A DNA stretch of 52,742 nt from Cohnella thermotolerans DSM 17683 (GTDB lineage: Bacteria; Bacillota; Bacilli; Paenibacillales; Paenibacillaceae): contig NZ_AUCP01000047.1 of the NCBI RefSeq assembly GCF_000429825.1, positions 1-52,742 on the forward strand. Direction: 5' to 3'. Below, one piece after another: positions 44,413-52,742 of the stretch. The notes beneath the pieces were generated by a model, which was not told the origin of the DNA, made no database searches, and saw nothing but the letters and a program-made list of their open reading frames with translations. Position 1 is the first letter of the stretch; each line of letters starts with the position of its first letter. The position numbers and the translations under genes were made by a program.

Positions 44413-46065
44413 TTGAACGAACGGTTGTTGTTGAGCAAGTTGAGGGAAAAGCAGGTAGAGGCGAGATTGGGGGAGCTCGGCAAAGATTCGGACCGGCTCG
44501 TCGTATCGGAATGGAAGCGGAGCGGCGTCCGGTTCGCGGCTTCCGAGGGACGGCTCGAGGACGTGTATTACCGGGCGCTGCGCAAGCTGCTGGACTGCAT
44601 CGTGCCGACAGGGGGCACCGATCCGATTCTTCACGAGGGCGGCATCTATCTCGGCTGCTGGCTGGAGAGCACGGGCACGATCAATGCGGAGCTGCTGTCC
44701 CGCTTCGCGCCGAGCGTCTCGGAGGCGACGTACCGCTCGTTCGCGTTCCACCAGCGGCCGGACGGCATGCTTCCCTACAAGATCACGGAGAACGGGCCGG
44801 CTTATCGGCAAATCCAGCTCGTCACCCCGCTCGCCCGCAGCGTCTGGAACCATTACGCGCTGCACGGCCGGGACGTCGACTTCCTGCGCGTCATGTACCG
44901 GGCAATGGAACGGTACGACGCCTGGCTCGCCGCGAACCGCGACACCCGGGGAACCGGCTGCGTCGAGGCGTTTGCCGCCTTCGACACCGGGCACGATCTG
45001 TCGCCGCGCTTCTGGCACGTGCCGGACGCGCCGCATCGCGGCGACGCGGGGCGCTGCGATCCCGACTCGCCGATCTTGCCGTTTCTGGCGCCGGACTTGA
45101 CCGCCAACGTCTATTGCCAGCGGCTGTATCTGGCCCGCATGGCGGAAGAATTGGGGCTGTCCGGCGACGGCTGGCGGGCCAAGGCGGAGCGAAGCCTGGA
45201 CAGCCTGTTCCGGTATTGCTTCGACGAAGGGGATCAATTCTTCTACGACCGGGACCGGCAGGACCGGCTGGTGCGCGTGCAGTCGGACGTGCTGCTTCGC
45301 GTGCTGGCGTGCGAAGTCGGGGACCGGGACTTTTTCGACGAAGCGCTTCGGCGCTATTTGCTGAATACGAGGAAGTTTTTCGCCAAATATCCGTTCACCT
45401 CGATCGCCATGGACGATCCGCGATTCGATCCGTTCTCCAGCTACAACAGCTGGGCCGGCCCGTCCAATTTCCTCAGCCTCATTCGCGCGCCGCACGCGTT
45501 CGAGCGCCACGGCCGTCACGTCGAACTGACGTGGGCGATGCAGCCGATCCTGTCCTCCTTCGCCCGAGCGAACCGCTTCGCGCAGGCGGTCAGCCCGTGG
45601 ACGGGAGAAGAGGGGTTCACCGAGGCGTATTCGCCTTCCATTCTGTGCCTGCTCGACTACGTCGAGCGGCTGTGCGGCATCTTGCCGACGCCGGAAGGCG
45701 AGCTGTGGTTCACCGGGCTCGTTCCTTACGCGATGGACCACGGCGAGGAGATCGCCGGAGAGACGGCTTACGCCCGGACCGTGGACGGCGTCATCTTCGA
45801 GCTGCTCAATTTGCGGGATCGGTCCGTCATCTACCGGGGCGGCGAGCCGTATATGGCCTTCCCGCCCGGGGTTCGGGTCGTGACGGACCGGAAGGGCGGG
45901 CTGCTCGGACTGCTCGGCATGAGCGCAAGAACGGTGGAAGGGACGCTCAGCTTCGAAGGCCGGGAACTTCCGTTCGCGGCGAACGGGAACGAGCGGCTTG
46001 ACTATGCGGACGGGCAGCTGCGCAGCGTGCGGGACATCGGCATCGTCTATCCGACTTACGAATAA
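44413..46065 (+). CDS. Six-hairpin glycosidase-like protein (MGH1/GH63-like)
   Basis: 550 residues, no signal peptide, starting at TTG 44413. The sequence reads as an (alpha/alpha)6 barrel: YYRALRKLLDCIVP, GGIYLGCWLESTG, RPDGMLPYKI, VWNHYALHGRD, CVEAFAAFDTGHDLSPRF, then FTSIAMDDPRFDPFSSYNSWAGPSN. Acidic residues in the E-A-F and D-D-P segments are candidate catalytic groups. The exact GH family is not clear to me. Placement after a sugar importer and before GH43 suggests intracellular breakdown of the imported oligosaccharide. Confidence 0.65.
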   Translation: MNERLLLSKLREKQVEARLGELGKDSDRLVVSEWKRSGVRFAASEGRLEDVYYRALRKLLDCIVPTGGTDPILHEGGIYLGCWLESTGTINAELLSRFAPSVSEATYRSFAFHQRPDGMLPYKITENGPAYRQIQLVTPLARSVWNHYALHGRDVDFLRVMYRAMERYDAWLAANRDTRGTGCVEAFAAFDTGHDLSPRFWHVPDAPHRGDAGRCDPDSPILPFLAPDLTANVYCQRLYLARMAEELGLSGDGWRAKAERSLDSLFRYCFDEGDQFFYDRDRQDRLVRVQSDVLLRVLACEVGDRDFFDEALRRYLLNTRKFFAKYPFTSIAMDDPRFDPFSSYNSWAGPSNFLSLIRAPHAFERHGRHVELTWAMQPILSSFARANRFAQAVSPWTGEEGFTEAYSPSILCLLDYVERLCGILPTPEGELWFTGLVPYAMDHGEEIAGETAYARTVDGVIFELLNLRDRSVIYRGGEPYMAFPPGVRVVTDRKGGLLGLLGMSARTVEGTLSFEGRELPFAANGNERLDYADGQLRSVRDIGIVYPTYE

Positions 46066-46080
46066 AAAGGAGGCTATTCC

Positions 46081-47001
46081 GTGCCGAAAAGCCAAGAGAT
46101 TCAAATTCGCGACCCGTTCGTGCTTCCCGTCCCGGAGGAAGGGCTGTATTATCTGTTCGGGAGCACGGACAAAAACATCTGGGGACCGGGAACCGGCTTC
46201 GACGCTTATGTGAGCCGGGATTTGCGGCAATGGGACGGTCCTCGTCCGGTTTTCCGGCCCTCGGCGAACTTTTACGCCGACACGAACTTCTGGGCGCCGG
46301 AGGTGTATGCTTACGGCGGCCGTCACTACATGTTCGCGACGTTCCGGCGCAAGGACAACAACCGGCTCGGGACGGCGGTGCTCGCGGCGGATCGCCCGTT
46401 CGGACCGTTCGTGCCGCACAGCGAAGGGCCCGTTACGCCGGAGAGTTGGAGCTCGCTGGACGGCAGCCTCCACGTGGACGAGGCGGGGGAGCCGTGGATG
46501 GTTTTCTGCCACGAGTGGCAGCAGATCGGGGACGGCGAGGTTTGCGCCGTTCGGCTGAGCGCCGATCTGAAGGAAGCGGCGGGCGAGCCCGTGACGCTGT
46601 TTCGGGCGTCCGAAGCGCCGTGGACGACGCCCTTCGTATCGCCGCGCTTTGCGGATACGGTCAACTACGTCACGGACGGACCGTATTTGTTCCGGGGCGA
46701 TACCGGGCGCTTGTACATGCTGTGGGCGAGCTTCATCGACAACACGTATGCGCTCGGCGTCGCGCGGTCGGAATCGGGCGGCGTGCTGGGACCGTGGACG
46801 CATCAGCCGGAGGCGCTCTACCGGAACGACGGGGGACACGGCATGGTGTTCCGCACGTTCGACGGCCGGCTCGCGCTGACGATTCACGCGCCGAACCGCA
46901 CGCCGGACGAACGGCCGCTCTTCCTGGAGGTCGCGGAGCGGGAAGGGCGGATCGAAGCGATCGGGCCGCTGCTTGGGGCGAGCGATTCTGCTGGCGGATG
47001 A
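46081..47001 (+). CDS. Glycoside hydrolase family 43
   Basis: 306 residues from GTG 46081 (AAGGAGG upstream), no signal peptide, so intracellular. Five-bladed propeller with RDPF (D11, likely base), WAPEV (71-75) and SLDGSL with D127 (the pKa-setting Asp). The usual EGP general-acid segment reads TDGP here, as in some GH43 subfamilies, so the acid may lie elsewhere. Substrates in this family are mainly arabino- and xylo-oligosaccharides. Last gene of the locus. Confidence 0.8.
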   Translation: MPKSQEIQIRDPFVLPVPEEGLYYLFGSTDKNIWGPGTGFDAYVSRDLRQWDGPRPVFRPSANFYADTNFWAPEVYAYGGRHYMFATFRRKDNNRLGTAVLAADRPFGPFVPHSEGPVTPESWSSLDGSLHVDEAGEPWMVFCHEWQQIGDGEVCAVRLSADLKEAAGEPVTLFRASEAPWTTPFVSPRFADTVNYVTDGPYLFRGDTGRLYMLWASFIDNTYALGVARSESGGVLGPWTHQPEALYRNDGGHGMVFRTFDGRLALTIHAPNRTPDERPLFLEVAEREGRIEAIGPLLGASDSAGG

Positions 47002-47040
47002 AGCGCGGGCCGGCGTGGCAGCTGCCGGATGAAAGGGTTC

Positions 47041-47140
47041 GCCGCAGCGCTGTAAGCCGCTAATGTCGGCTTACAGCGCCGAATACGGCTCGCCGCATCT
47101 CTGTATCCCGCCAATGCCGGCTTACATTCGTCTGCCGCCA
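47041..47140. repeat. 50-nt repeat pair with a 13-bp inverted repeat
   Basis: Two related units: each has CGCCGCA, then CTGTA, then CCGCYAATGYCGGCTTACA. In the first, GCGCTGTAAGCCG and CGGCTTACAGCGC form a perfect 13-bp stem (47048-47080). It may end the GH43 transcript though no T run follows. Non-coding. Confidence 0.6.
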
Positions 47141-47270
47141 TTGGCACCATGGACTAAGAGGTTCTCTCCTGCGGGCTCTCCAGCAATTTTCCCTCAATCG
47201 CTCATTTTTTCCGCTATGGCGTCGTATGGATGAAATGAAGAAACAAGCGCCTTCGGAAGGAGATGCCGGC

Positions 47271-47579
47271 ATGGAGGGACAATTGTTCACCTGGGATGCG
47301 CTCTCGTCGATCGGGGGTGCTTCGCTGCTGACTTTTTTTATCGTTCAATATACGAAAGGACTCGTCGATCGAATCGCCCTTTGGCTGCCGACGGACGTCT
47401 ATGCGGTGCTGGTGTCGTTCGTCATTTTGCTGATCGCCCAACTGGCGAAAGGGGCGGACCCCGGCGATTGGAAGCTGTACGCTCTCTCGGGGGCGAACGC
47501 TTTCCTGGTTGCGGCGGCGGCGGGCCAAACGCACCAGAAAGTCGTCAATCCTCCCGGGATGAAACGGAACAAAACGTAA
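47271..47579 (+). CDS. Small membrane protein, holin-like
   Basis: 102 residues from ATG 47271, 8 nt after GGAAGGAG. Three hydrophobic segments (IGGASLLTFFIVQYTKGLV, VYAVLVSFVILLIAQLA, LYALSGANAFLVAAAAG) and a basic tail. Its size and plan resemble phage-type holins, but no phage genes are near. Function unknown. Confidence 0.5.
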   Translation: MEGQLFTWDALSSIGGASLLTFFIVQYTKGLVDRIALWLPTDVYAVLVSFVILLIAQLAKGADPGDWKLYALSGANAFLVAAAAGQTHQKVVNPPGMKRNKT

Positions 47580-47649
47580 AGTCCAAAAAGCGGCACTGTC
47601 AAATTCGTTCCGGGCAGCATAGCTCAATTTAGACCATGGAACGAAATCC

Positions 47650-47823
47650 ATGACGGGAGGGGCAACGGTTGCCGCTCATTCTTCGTTAAGCGATAACGAC
47701 ACCGGAGCGATCACGTTCACCGGCAATACGCTCGGGCTTAGCCGCTCGGGGACGGAAGGCCTGCCACGTGCAAGATACAGCTCGCTGGTCCGGAATTGCG
47801 CCTCGAATCGAATCCCGTGGTGA
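47650..47823 (+). pseudogene. N-terminal stub of a repeat-rich surface protein
   Basis: 57 residues containing NDTGAITFTGNTLGLS, the opening found in large Bacillus-type cell-surface repeat proteins. The rest (more than 1000 residues normally) is missing. RBS GGAACG is weak. Confidence 0.45.
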
Positions 47824-47878
47824 TCGAAGTAACCGAGGAAGAGGAGTCAACCAAATCGGGAAGCCGAAAATCCCGAAA

Positions 47879-47925
47879 TGAAAAAGTGTTGAGCAGAAGT
47901 TCTCTGTTCAACACTTTTTTTTGCG
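47879..47925. terminator. Bidirectional terminator
   Basis: AAAAAGTGTTGA(G/A)CAGA pairs with CTGTTCAACACTTTTTT around a 5-7 nt loop; T runs on both strands. Confidence 0.75.
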
Positions 47926-47927
47926 GA

Positions 47928-48010
47928 TTATGGTTCGCTATCCAGGTTGAACTGCCAAGCGATTCCGAACTTGTCCGTCAATTGACCGTGTTCCTTAAAT
48001 TTCCGATAAA
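47928..48010 (-). pseudogene. VOC/PhnB-like C-terminal remnant
   Basis: The minus strand ends with GQLTDKFGIAWQFNLDSEP and a stop, the classic end of PhnB-like glyoxalase-fold proteins (DKFGVxWQL). Nothing upstream matches. Confidence 0.6.
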
Positions 48011-48116
48011 AAGTTATTCAAGTTGCGTTCGATTGATATGACCGGGGATGGAATGCTATTTTAAATCAGTAATTCAGTAAATTAGTAATTTAGTAAATCG
48101 AAAGTGGGGACGAACG

Positions 48117-48596
48117 ATGAAAATACCGACGACGCTAAAACATATGCCTGTGATCGTCTCGGAAAATTATGAGCAGGTCGACGGCCGATACGCCGGGAAT
48201 ACGGACGCCAAAGGCCTTTCCCTGGGATTGGCCCAATGGAACGACAGGGGCAAGGTCGATATTTCGGCCAAAGTTTGGCGGTATACGGGGGAGAAGTGGT
48301 CGAGACAGTCGGAAGGAACTGCCTTTCCATCGGGTGTTGGATTTGGCCATCCTGATCTGCCGGTCGATGGCCCATTTTCGCGAAGCGAATCGCTTTGAGC
48401 ACTTATACGATCCGGAGAAGCCGGTCATCGACCGGGTCGCCTGCAAGGCGATGCGATGACGGTGGCCGTCTGTACGGACAATGACCGAATTCACGAAGAT
48501 ATCAAGCTGTTCTGCCAAGCGCTGAGCGACGACGACGAGCTGATCGGGGAGCGATTGCGCACGTTGTCGAGAATTTTAAAGGAAATGGGGTATTGA
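48117..48596 (+). pseudogene. DUF6530-like protein with two frameshifts
   Basis: Three frames in turn give a continuous protein: MKIPTTLKHMPVIVSENYEQ with GLSLGLAQWNDRGKVDISAKVWR; LPFHRVLDLAILICRSM; and AMTVAVCTDNDRIHEDIKLFCQAL with ERLRTLSRILKEMGY. The order fits a single DUF6530-type protein of about 160 residues broken twice. No function known. Confidence 0.55.
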
Positions 48597-48628
48597 TTTT
48601 TTCGGCGTGTTCGGGAGGAGAGGAACGC

Positions 48629-48910
48629 ATGGATAAAAGCAAGCGGCAAAATTTACGTCAACAGCTACCCCAATCTCAAAAACAAATGGTCCACCCTTCA
48701 AAGTCAGCTTCAGATGGGGATGTTTTCTAATGCGCACTGCAAAAAGATTGGAGGGAGCTCGGACCCGACGCTTTCAGCTATGAAGTTCCGGAAGAGAAAA
48801 AAACCGACGACGTTGCCGACATGCGCTGGGAGCTCAAACAAATGTTAAAGCCGTGGTTGGAGCGTCTTCAGCCTTACGGGGACAGAGGATACAACAAGCC
48901 TCCTGTTTGA
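48629..48910 (+). pseudogene. GIY-YIG nuclease-family protein, decayed
   Basis: GKIYVNSYPNLKNKWSTLQSQL in one frame and LQKDWRELGPDAFSYEVPEEKK in another, ending WLERLQPYGDRGYNKPPV. These match a small GIY-YIG-type protein whose N-terminal GIY motif is deleted. RBS GGGAGGAGAGG is still good. Confidence 0.5.
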
Positions 48911-49028
48911 CTGGAGGCAAAGCCGGTCAATGATGCTGGAGCACGGCTTGGCACTCTCTTGCAATCGGACCCCTATTCATACAAATTATTACAGGAAGAT
49001 CGTTGCCATATATCCCACATATCCGCTA

Positions 49029-49059
49029 TTGATTCTTAGAATCTGAGTAGTAATATAAT
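49029..49059 (+). promoter_or_regulatory. Putative tsuA promoter with palindromic operator
   Basis: TTGATT at 49029 and TATAAT at 49054-49059 (19-nt gap). Between them is a perfect 5-3-5 palindrome, GATTCTTAGAATC (49031-49043), a candidate repressor site. Confidence 0.5.
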
Positions 49060-49106
49060 GATGAATCGCATTCCCGATATTGTGTAAAGAAGGAGGACAC
49101 GTTAAG

Positions 49107-50183
49107 TTGGGTCAAATGATTTTTACCGGCCTGCTTTGCGGCGCACTGCTTGGATTTGTGCTGCAGCGCGGGCGTTTTTGCCTTACCGGCGGTTTCCGGG
49201 ATATGTACCTTGCAAAGGACAACCGGATGTTTAACGCTTTGCTCATTGCGATCGCGATTCAAAGCGTCGGCGTGTTCACGTTAATCCAGACCGGCGCCAT
49301 CGAATTTAACGCGGGGCAAATTCCATGGATCTCTACGATCGTGGGGGCTTACGTCTTCGGGATCGGCATCGTTCTGGCCGGCGGGTGCGCCACCGGAACG
49401 TGGTATCGGGCCGGAGAAGGGCTCATCGGAAGCTGGATCGCCCTGGCGGGTTACATGCTGACGAGCGCCATGATGAAGACCGGCGCGCTCGTTCCGTTCA
49501 ACGACAGCCTCAAGAAGTACGCGGTAACGAACAACTCGATTCCGGATACGTTCGGCATTTCGGTGTGGCCGTTTATCCTTTTGCTCGTGCTGATCGTTCT
49601 GTTCGTCGTTGTCCGGCAGCTGCGCAAGCCGAAAGTCAAGATTCCTTCGCTGCCGGCGAAGCGGAAGGGACTGAACCATTTGCTCTTCGAGAAGCGCTGG
49701 CATCCTTTCCTCACGGCGATTCTCGTCGGGTTGATCGCCATCCTGGCATGGCCTCTTAGCGAAGCGACGGGGCGGAATTCGGGTCTTGGCATTACGACGC
49801 CTACCGCGAACCTGCTTCAATACTTGGTTACCGGAGACAAGACGAAGTACTTGAATTGGGGTGTCTTCCTCGTTCTGGGCATTCTGCTGGGCTCGTTCAT
49901 TGCCGCCAAGGGCAGCCGCGAGTTTCGGTTCCGCGTTCCCGACGCGGGAACGGCCGTGTCGAGCTTCATCGGCGGCGTTCTGATGGGCGTCGGTGCAAGC
50001 TTGGCCAGCGGCTGCACGATCGGCAACGGACTGGTGATGACCGCGATGATGACGTGGCAGGGCTGGGTTGCGCTGCTGTTCATGATTCTGGGCACTTGGA
50101 CGGCTTCTTACTTCATTTTCGTTCGTCCGCGCGTGAAAGCCGGCAAACAGCAAGCCGTAGCTTACCAGACGACGACAGCTTAA
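49107..50183 (+). CDS. tsuA: YeeE/YedE-family thiosulfate transporter TsuA
   Basis: 358 residues from TTG 49107 (AAGGAGG 10 nt upstream; ATG 49116 is an alternative). About nine to ten membrane segments. Three conserved Cys regions seen in TsuA are present: QRGRFCLTGGFRD, LAGGCATGTWYRAGEG and LASGCTIGNG. TsuA imports thiosulfate by passing it along these cysteines. tsuB follows at 12 nt. Confidence 0.85.
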   Translation: MGQMIFTGLLCGALLGFVLQRGRFCLTGGFRDMYLAKDNRMFNALLIAIAIQSVGVFTLIQTGAIEFNAGQIPWISTIVGAYVFGIGIVLAGGCATGTWYRAGEGLIGSWIALAGYMLTSAMMKTGALVPFNDSLKKYAVTNNSIPDTFGISVWPFILLLVLIVLFVVVRQLRKPKVKIPSLPAKRKGLNHLLFEKRWHPFLTAILVGLIAILAWPLSEATGRNSGLGITTPTANLLQYLVTGDKTKYLNWGVFLVLGILLGSFIAAKGSREFRFRVPDAGTAVSSFIGGVLMGVGASLASGCTIGNGLVMTAMMTWQGWVALLFMILGTWTASYFIFVRPRVKAGKQQAVAYQTTTA

Positions 50184-50195
50184 GGAGGAATTCGC

Positions 50196-50420
50196 ATGAA
50201 ACATAAACTGCCCGTACTCGGGATGGTTTGCCCTTTTCCATTAATCGAGGCGCAGAAAGCGATGGAGTCGCTGAACAGCGGCGATGAATTGGTCATCGAC
50301 TTCGACTGCACGCAAGCGACCGAGAGCATTCCCCGTTGGGCCGCCGAAGCCGGCCATTCGATTACGAATTACGAACAGCTCGGCGATGCCTCGTGGACGA
50401 TTACGATTCAGAAAAAGTAA
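50196..50420 (+). CDS. tsuB: TusA-like sulfur carrier TsuB
   Basis: 74 residues with the CPxP motif VCPFPLIEAQKAM (active Cys12) near the N-terminus, as in TusA/SirA/TsuB. It likely receives sulfur from TsuA on the cytoplasmic side. RBS AAGGAGG. A terminator follows. Confidence 0.88.
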   Translation: MKHKLPVLGMVCPFPLIEAQKAMESLNSGDELVIDFDCTQATESIPRWAAEAGHSITNYEQLGDASWTITIQKK

Positions 50421-50426
50421 GTACGG

Positions 50427-50463
50427 GAGCTGCTTTCCGAAGGGAAGGCGGCTCTTTTTTTGG
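50427..50463 (+). terminator. Rho-independent terminator after tsuB
   Basis: GAGCTGCTTTCC pairs with GGAAGGCGGCTC, followed by seven T. Confidence 0.85.
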
Positions 50464-50565
50464 CGAACGGAATAGCGCTTGAAAAAAGCGGCATACACTT
50501 TTCAAGAATCGATTTCGCCCATATCCCTCGCCAACATCAGAATAATTACGAATGAACTCGGTCTA

Positions 50566-50574
50566 TGTTATAAT
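50566..50574 (+). promoter_or_regulatory. Extended -10 promoter of arsR-type gene
   Basis: TGTTATAAT is an extended -10; the -35 (TTACGA at 50546) is poor, as often with extended -10 promoters. It is 35 nt before the ATG. Confidence 0.6.
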
Positions 50575-50608
50575 GTCAAACAAGTTCAGATGGGGCGAGG
50601 GATCGGTC

Positions 50609-50977
50609 ATGAATAAGGAAGCATTGGAGACGGTATGCGAAGAGAGCTGCAGCGGAACCCATTCGGATGTTCTTAAAGTAAAAAAACGTCTTGTATCCGA
50701 CACGACGGCCAACAATGTTGCCGATTTGTTTAAAGCGTTGGGCGATCCGACAAGGGTCCGGATCATTCATGCCCTTCAACAGTGCGAGCTGTGCGTACAC
50801 GATTTAACGGTGGTGTTGGATATGGGGCAGTCCGCCGTATCCCACCAGCTTCGTTTGCTCCGCAACTTGCGAATCGTTAAGCGCCGCAAGGAAGGGAAGA
50901 CGGTCTATTATTCGTTGGACGACGAACATGTGGAGCAAGTTTTCTTGCTGACGCTGCAACATCTTGAACATCATTGA
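50609..50977 (+). CDS. ArsR/SmtB-family metal-responsive repressor (CadC-like)
   Basis: 122 residues from ATG 50609. N-terminal Cys-rich arm (CEESCSGTH), a winged helix with ELCVHDLTVVLDMGQSAVSHQLRLLRNLRIV (Cys in the alpha3-N position, ELCVxDL), and a C-terminal YYSLDDEHVEQVFLLTLQHLEHH with alpha5-type His/Asp ligands. The arm plus ELCV resembles CadC (Cd/Pb/Zn). No metal exporter is in the window, so its targets are elsewhere or lost. Confidence 0.85.
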   Translation: MNKEALETVCEESCSGTHSDVLKVKKRLVSDTTANNVADLFKALGDPTRVRIIHALQQCELCVHDLTVVLDMGQSAVSHQLRLLRNLRIVKRRKEGKTVYYSLDDEHVEQVFLLTLQHLEHH

Positions 50978-51102
50978 AGCGACCGGCCGGTTTATAGAAC
51001 CGCCCGCCGCGGCAAGCGGAACGATGATCCGGTTCGCTACGCGGTTCGAGCGGCTGGCTAACGGACCACCGGCCGCTCGAAAGGCAGAGCTGCCCACCGG
51101 GA

Positions 51103-52116
51103 TCAGGACCGGAAGGACATGGCGATTTTGGTCTCTGTCTCAAACGATTTTTTTGCGGACAAAGCGATCTCCAACGCAATTTTCCCGTCTAATTCATCCA
51201 CCGACGGCTTTTCGCCGTCCCTCAGACAACGAATGAAATGTTCGATTTCATTTAAGTACGCATTCTTAAACCGTTCCGGAAATGCAGGAATGATATCGTG
51301 CACGCTGCCGCCTTTAGTTATAATTTGAATGTCGTGATATTTTAAGGATCCGATTTGGATGCAGCCCTCGCTGCCGACGACTTCTCCACGAATGTCATAT
51401 CCGTAGAATGCGTTCCTGCTGGCCTCGATATCCGCTGCCGCACCGGAGTCAAAGGTTAAATACGTGAGCGCTTGGTCGACATCGCCGCATTCTTCCATGA
51501 AAGAATGGAACAAAACGTTGCCCTGCGCGGAGACGGAAGTCACTTCCGCATTCAACAAAAACCTGGCAATATCATAATCGTGGATCGACATATCCAGAAA
51601 GATGCCGCCGCTATGACGAATAAACTCGGCGGGCGGAGAGCCTGGATCGCGTGAGACGCCTTTAAAGTACATGGGAGTACCGATATCTCCCGCCCGAATC
51701 CTTCTTTGAGCTTCCTTATAGGCGCTGTCGAATCTTCTCATGAAGCCGACCTGGCAAAAAACGCGGTTTTCCCTGATGGTGCGGATAACCCGATCGGCTT
51801 CGTCCGGCAGAGAGGCAAGCGGTTTTTCAACGAAAATATGCTTTTTATGGTTTGCTGCTTTCTCGATCAAGTCTGCATGAGTGTTTGTCGGAGTAGCGAT
51901 AATCACCGCGTCGATGCTCGGATCCTCAAACACTTCGTCCGGGTTCCTCGTTGACCTTTCTACGTTCAATTCACGCGCGACTCTGTCGGCTTGACCGTCG
52001 ATGGGATCCGCGACACAGTCCAGCTTTGCCCCGTTCACCCGAGCCGCCAAATTTTCCGCATGCCAATATCCCAGCCGTCCGAGTCCGAGAACGGCACATC
52101 GAATCTGCCCATTCAT
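51103..52116 (-). CDS. Gfo/Idh/MocA-family oxidoreductase (inositol 2-dehydrogenase-like)
   Basis: 337 residues; ATG 52116 has AGAGGTGA 7 nt upstream and is preferred over TTG 52134. The NAD-binding fold is CAVLGLGRLGYWHAENL, then VIIATPTNTHADL and KKHIFVEKPLA (catalytic Lys in EKP). The C-terminal half has GGIFLDMSIHDYDIARFLL, with the D and H of the active site. Members oxidise inositols or sugars; IolG or scyllo-inositol dehydrogenase types fit best. Divergent from a truncated AraC gene that may have regulated it. Confidence 0.82.
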   Translation of the reverse strand: MNGQIRCAVLGLGRLGYWHAENLAARVNGAKLDCVADPIDGQADRVARELNVERSTRNPDEVFEDPSIDAVIIATPTNTHADLIEKAANHKKHIFVEKPLASLPDEADRVIRTIRENRVFCQVGFMRRFDSAYKEAQRRIRAGDIGTPMYFKGVSRDPGSPPAEFIRHSGGIFLDMSIHDYDIARFLLNAEVTSVSAQGNVLFHSFMEECGDVDQALTYLTFDSGAAADIEASRNAFYGYDIRGEVVGSEGCIQIGSLKYHDIQIITKGGSVHDIIPAFPERFKNAYLNEIEHFIRCLRDGEKPSVDELDGKIALEIALSAKKSFETETKIAMSFRS

Positions 52117-52279
52117 CACATTCACCTCTATCAACGGAAATGATTGATTTCAGAATAGCTTCACGGACAACAAACCAAAACGCATTTTTGTGAGTGAATA
52201 TTATACTTTTGTGGAGTTTTTCGCTAAACTTATGTATGCGCTATCAATAAAATGATGACGGAAAGAAAGCGGGAGCACG

Positions 52280-52405
52280 ATGGAAAAAATATTCATGATT
52301 CCTCAATTCGTCGGATCCGTGAGACTGGTGGACATGCAATACACGAAAGGAAATCGAGGGTATACCTACCCTTCGCACCGCCATACGATATTCGAATATA
52401 TGTAG
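52280..52405 (+). pseudogene. AraC-type regulator, truncated by IS
   Basis: 41 residues: SVRLVDMQYTKGNRGYTYPSHRHTIFEYM, the start of the AraC cupin sensor (YPxHxHxxFE), then a stop where IS-like sequence begins. RBS GGGAGCACG. The HTH part is missing. Confidence 0.55.
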
Positions 52406-52450
52406 GGCTTGCTGAACAAGATCAATTTAAGCTGCTCCCAACGCATGAGC

Positions 52451-52742
52451 CTAGACCGTGATTTTCTTTGCGGTTTTCATGCAAAAAATCGGACGGAACG
52501 CAATGAATCTGAAAAAAGAGAAAAAAAGAACCCGCAGTCGCCGTTCCAGGTTCATAACCAGAAACTGGATAGCGATGACAGTTAAACTTGTATGAGCACC
52601 GCGGGAGCAAATTCGGCCCAAACCCAACTTGCGTTTGCCTTCGCCGAACTTTCCTTCGATCGCATTGCGCTGTGCAGCGTCTTGCTTCTCTTGCTTTCGA
52701 TCATCGGCGTCACGTTGTTCTTTGGATGGCCTGCCAAGCTTC
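52451..52742 (-). mobile_element. IS5-like transposase, C-terminal part (runs off window)
   Basis: The minus strand has an open frame entering from the right edge: QRNAIEGKFGEGKRKLGLGRI, then TVIAIQFLVMNLERRLRVLF, and a stop at 52451. This is the C-terminal signature of IS5/IS1182-type transposases, including the E of the DDE set. The left end is probably near 52402, at the break in the AraC gene; an inverted repeat cannot be confirmed with one end. Confidence 0.7.

Noticed and set aside
42888..44483. A 531-codon minus-strand open frame
   Set aside because: Mirror of the sugar-binding protein gene, which has a lipobox and clear family motifs.
44407..46887. An 826-codon minus-strand open frame
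   Set aside because: Antiparallel to the two glycosidases, with their codon bias mirrored; no motif and no RBS.

Overview
The window looks like chromosome from a spore-forming member of the Paenibacillaceae (Paenibacillus or Cohnella type). The evidence is strong AAGGAGG-type ribosome binding sites, frequent GTG and TTG starts, YjcZ-type microproteins, YheC/YheD spore-coat ATP-grasp proteins, a YjdF protein, a YesM/YesN sugar-uptake locus and a fused chorismate mutase-DAHP synthase. This placement comes from reading protein families, not from a database search.

Layout. 0-5 kb is eroded: remnants of an alpha/beta hydrolase, a winged-helix protein, an IS, an acetyltransferase, a YjcZ gene and a squalene-hopene cyclase surround an intact methyltransferase and one intact yjcZ. 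5.1-13.2 kb is the most interesting part: a PEP mutase gene, then a tight seven-gene operon with a KamA-like radical SAM aminomutase, a YheC/D ATP-grasp protein, phosphonopyruvate decarboxylase, 2-aminoethylphosphonate transaminase and three short YheC/D ATP-grasp proteins. 13.2-16 kb carries IS remnants, a nucleotidyltransferase and a duplicated yjcZ segment. 16-20.5 kb holds aroG(H), an IS66 remnant, a fluC pair and an MFS exporter. 20.7-23.7 kb is a run of genes broken by internal deletions or frameshifts around one intact S51 peptidase. 23.7-37.2 kb is mostly intact housekeeping and accessory genes (Nudix, hydrolase, DinB-GNAT fusion, MFS with LysR, YjdF with a structured leader, DUF2935, MecA-like PBP, methyltransferase, flavoprotein). 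37.6-47 kb is a carbohydrate locus: YesM/YesN, two permeases, a binding protein and two glycosidases. 47-52.7 kb has more remnants, a thiosulfate-uptake tsuAB pair, an ArsR regulator, a Gfo/Idh/MocA oxidoreductase and an AraC gene cut by an IS5-like element.

How the genes work together. PEP mutase, decarboxylase and transaminase form the complete classical route from phosphoenolpyruvate to 2-aminoethylphosphonate. Four ATP-grasp proteins and an aminomutase in the same operon suggest that the aminophosphonate, or an amino acid joined to it, is ligated into a larger product. The YheC/D family link suggests the spore surface, but that is inference. In the sugar locus, YesM/YesN probably senses an oligosaccharide and controls the transporter through a 43-44 nt repeat found before both the permease and binding-protein genes. 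TsuA and TsuB would import thiosulfate and pass sulfur on.
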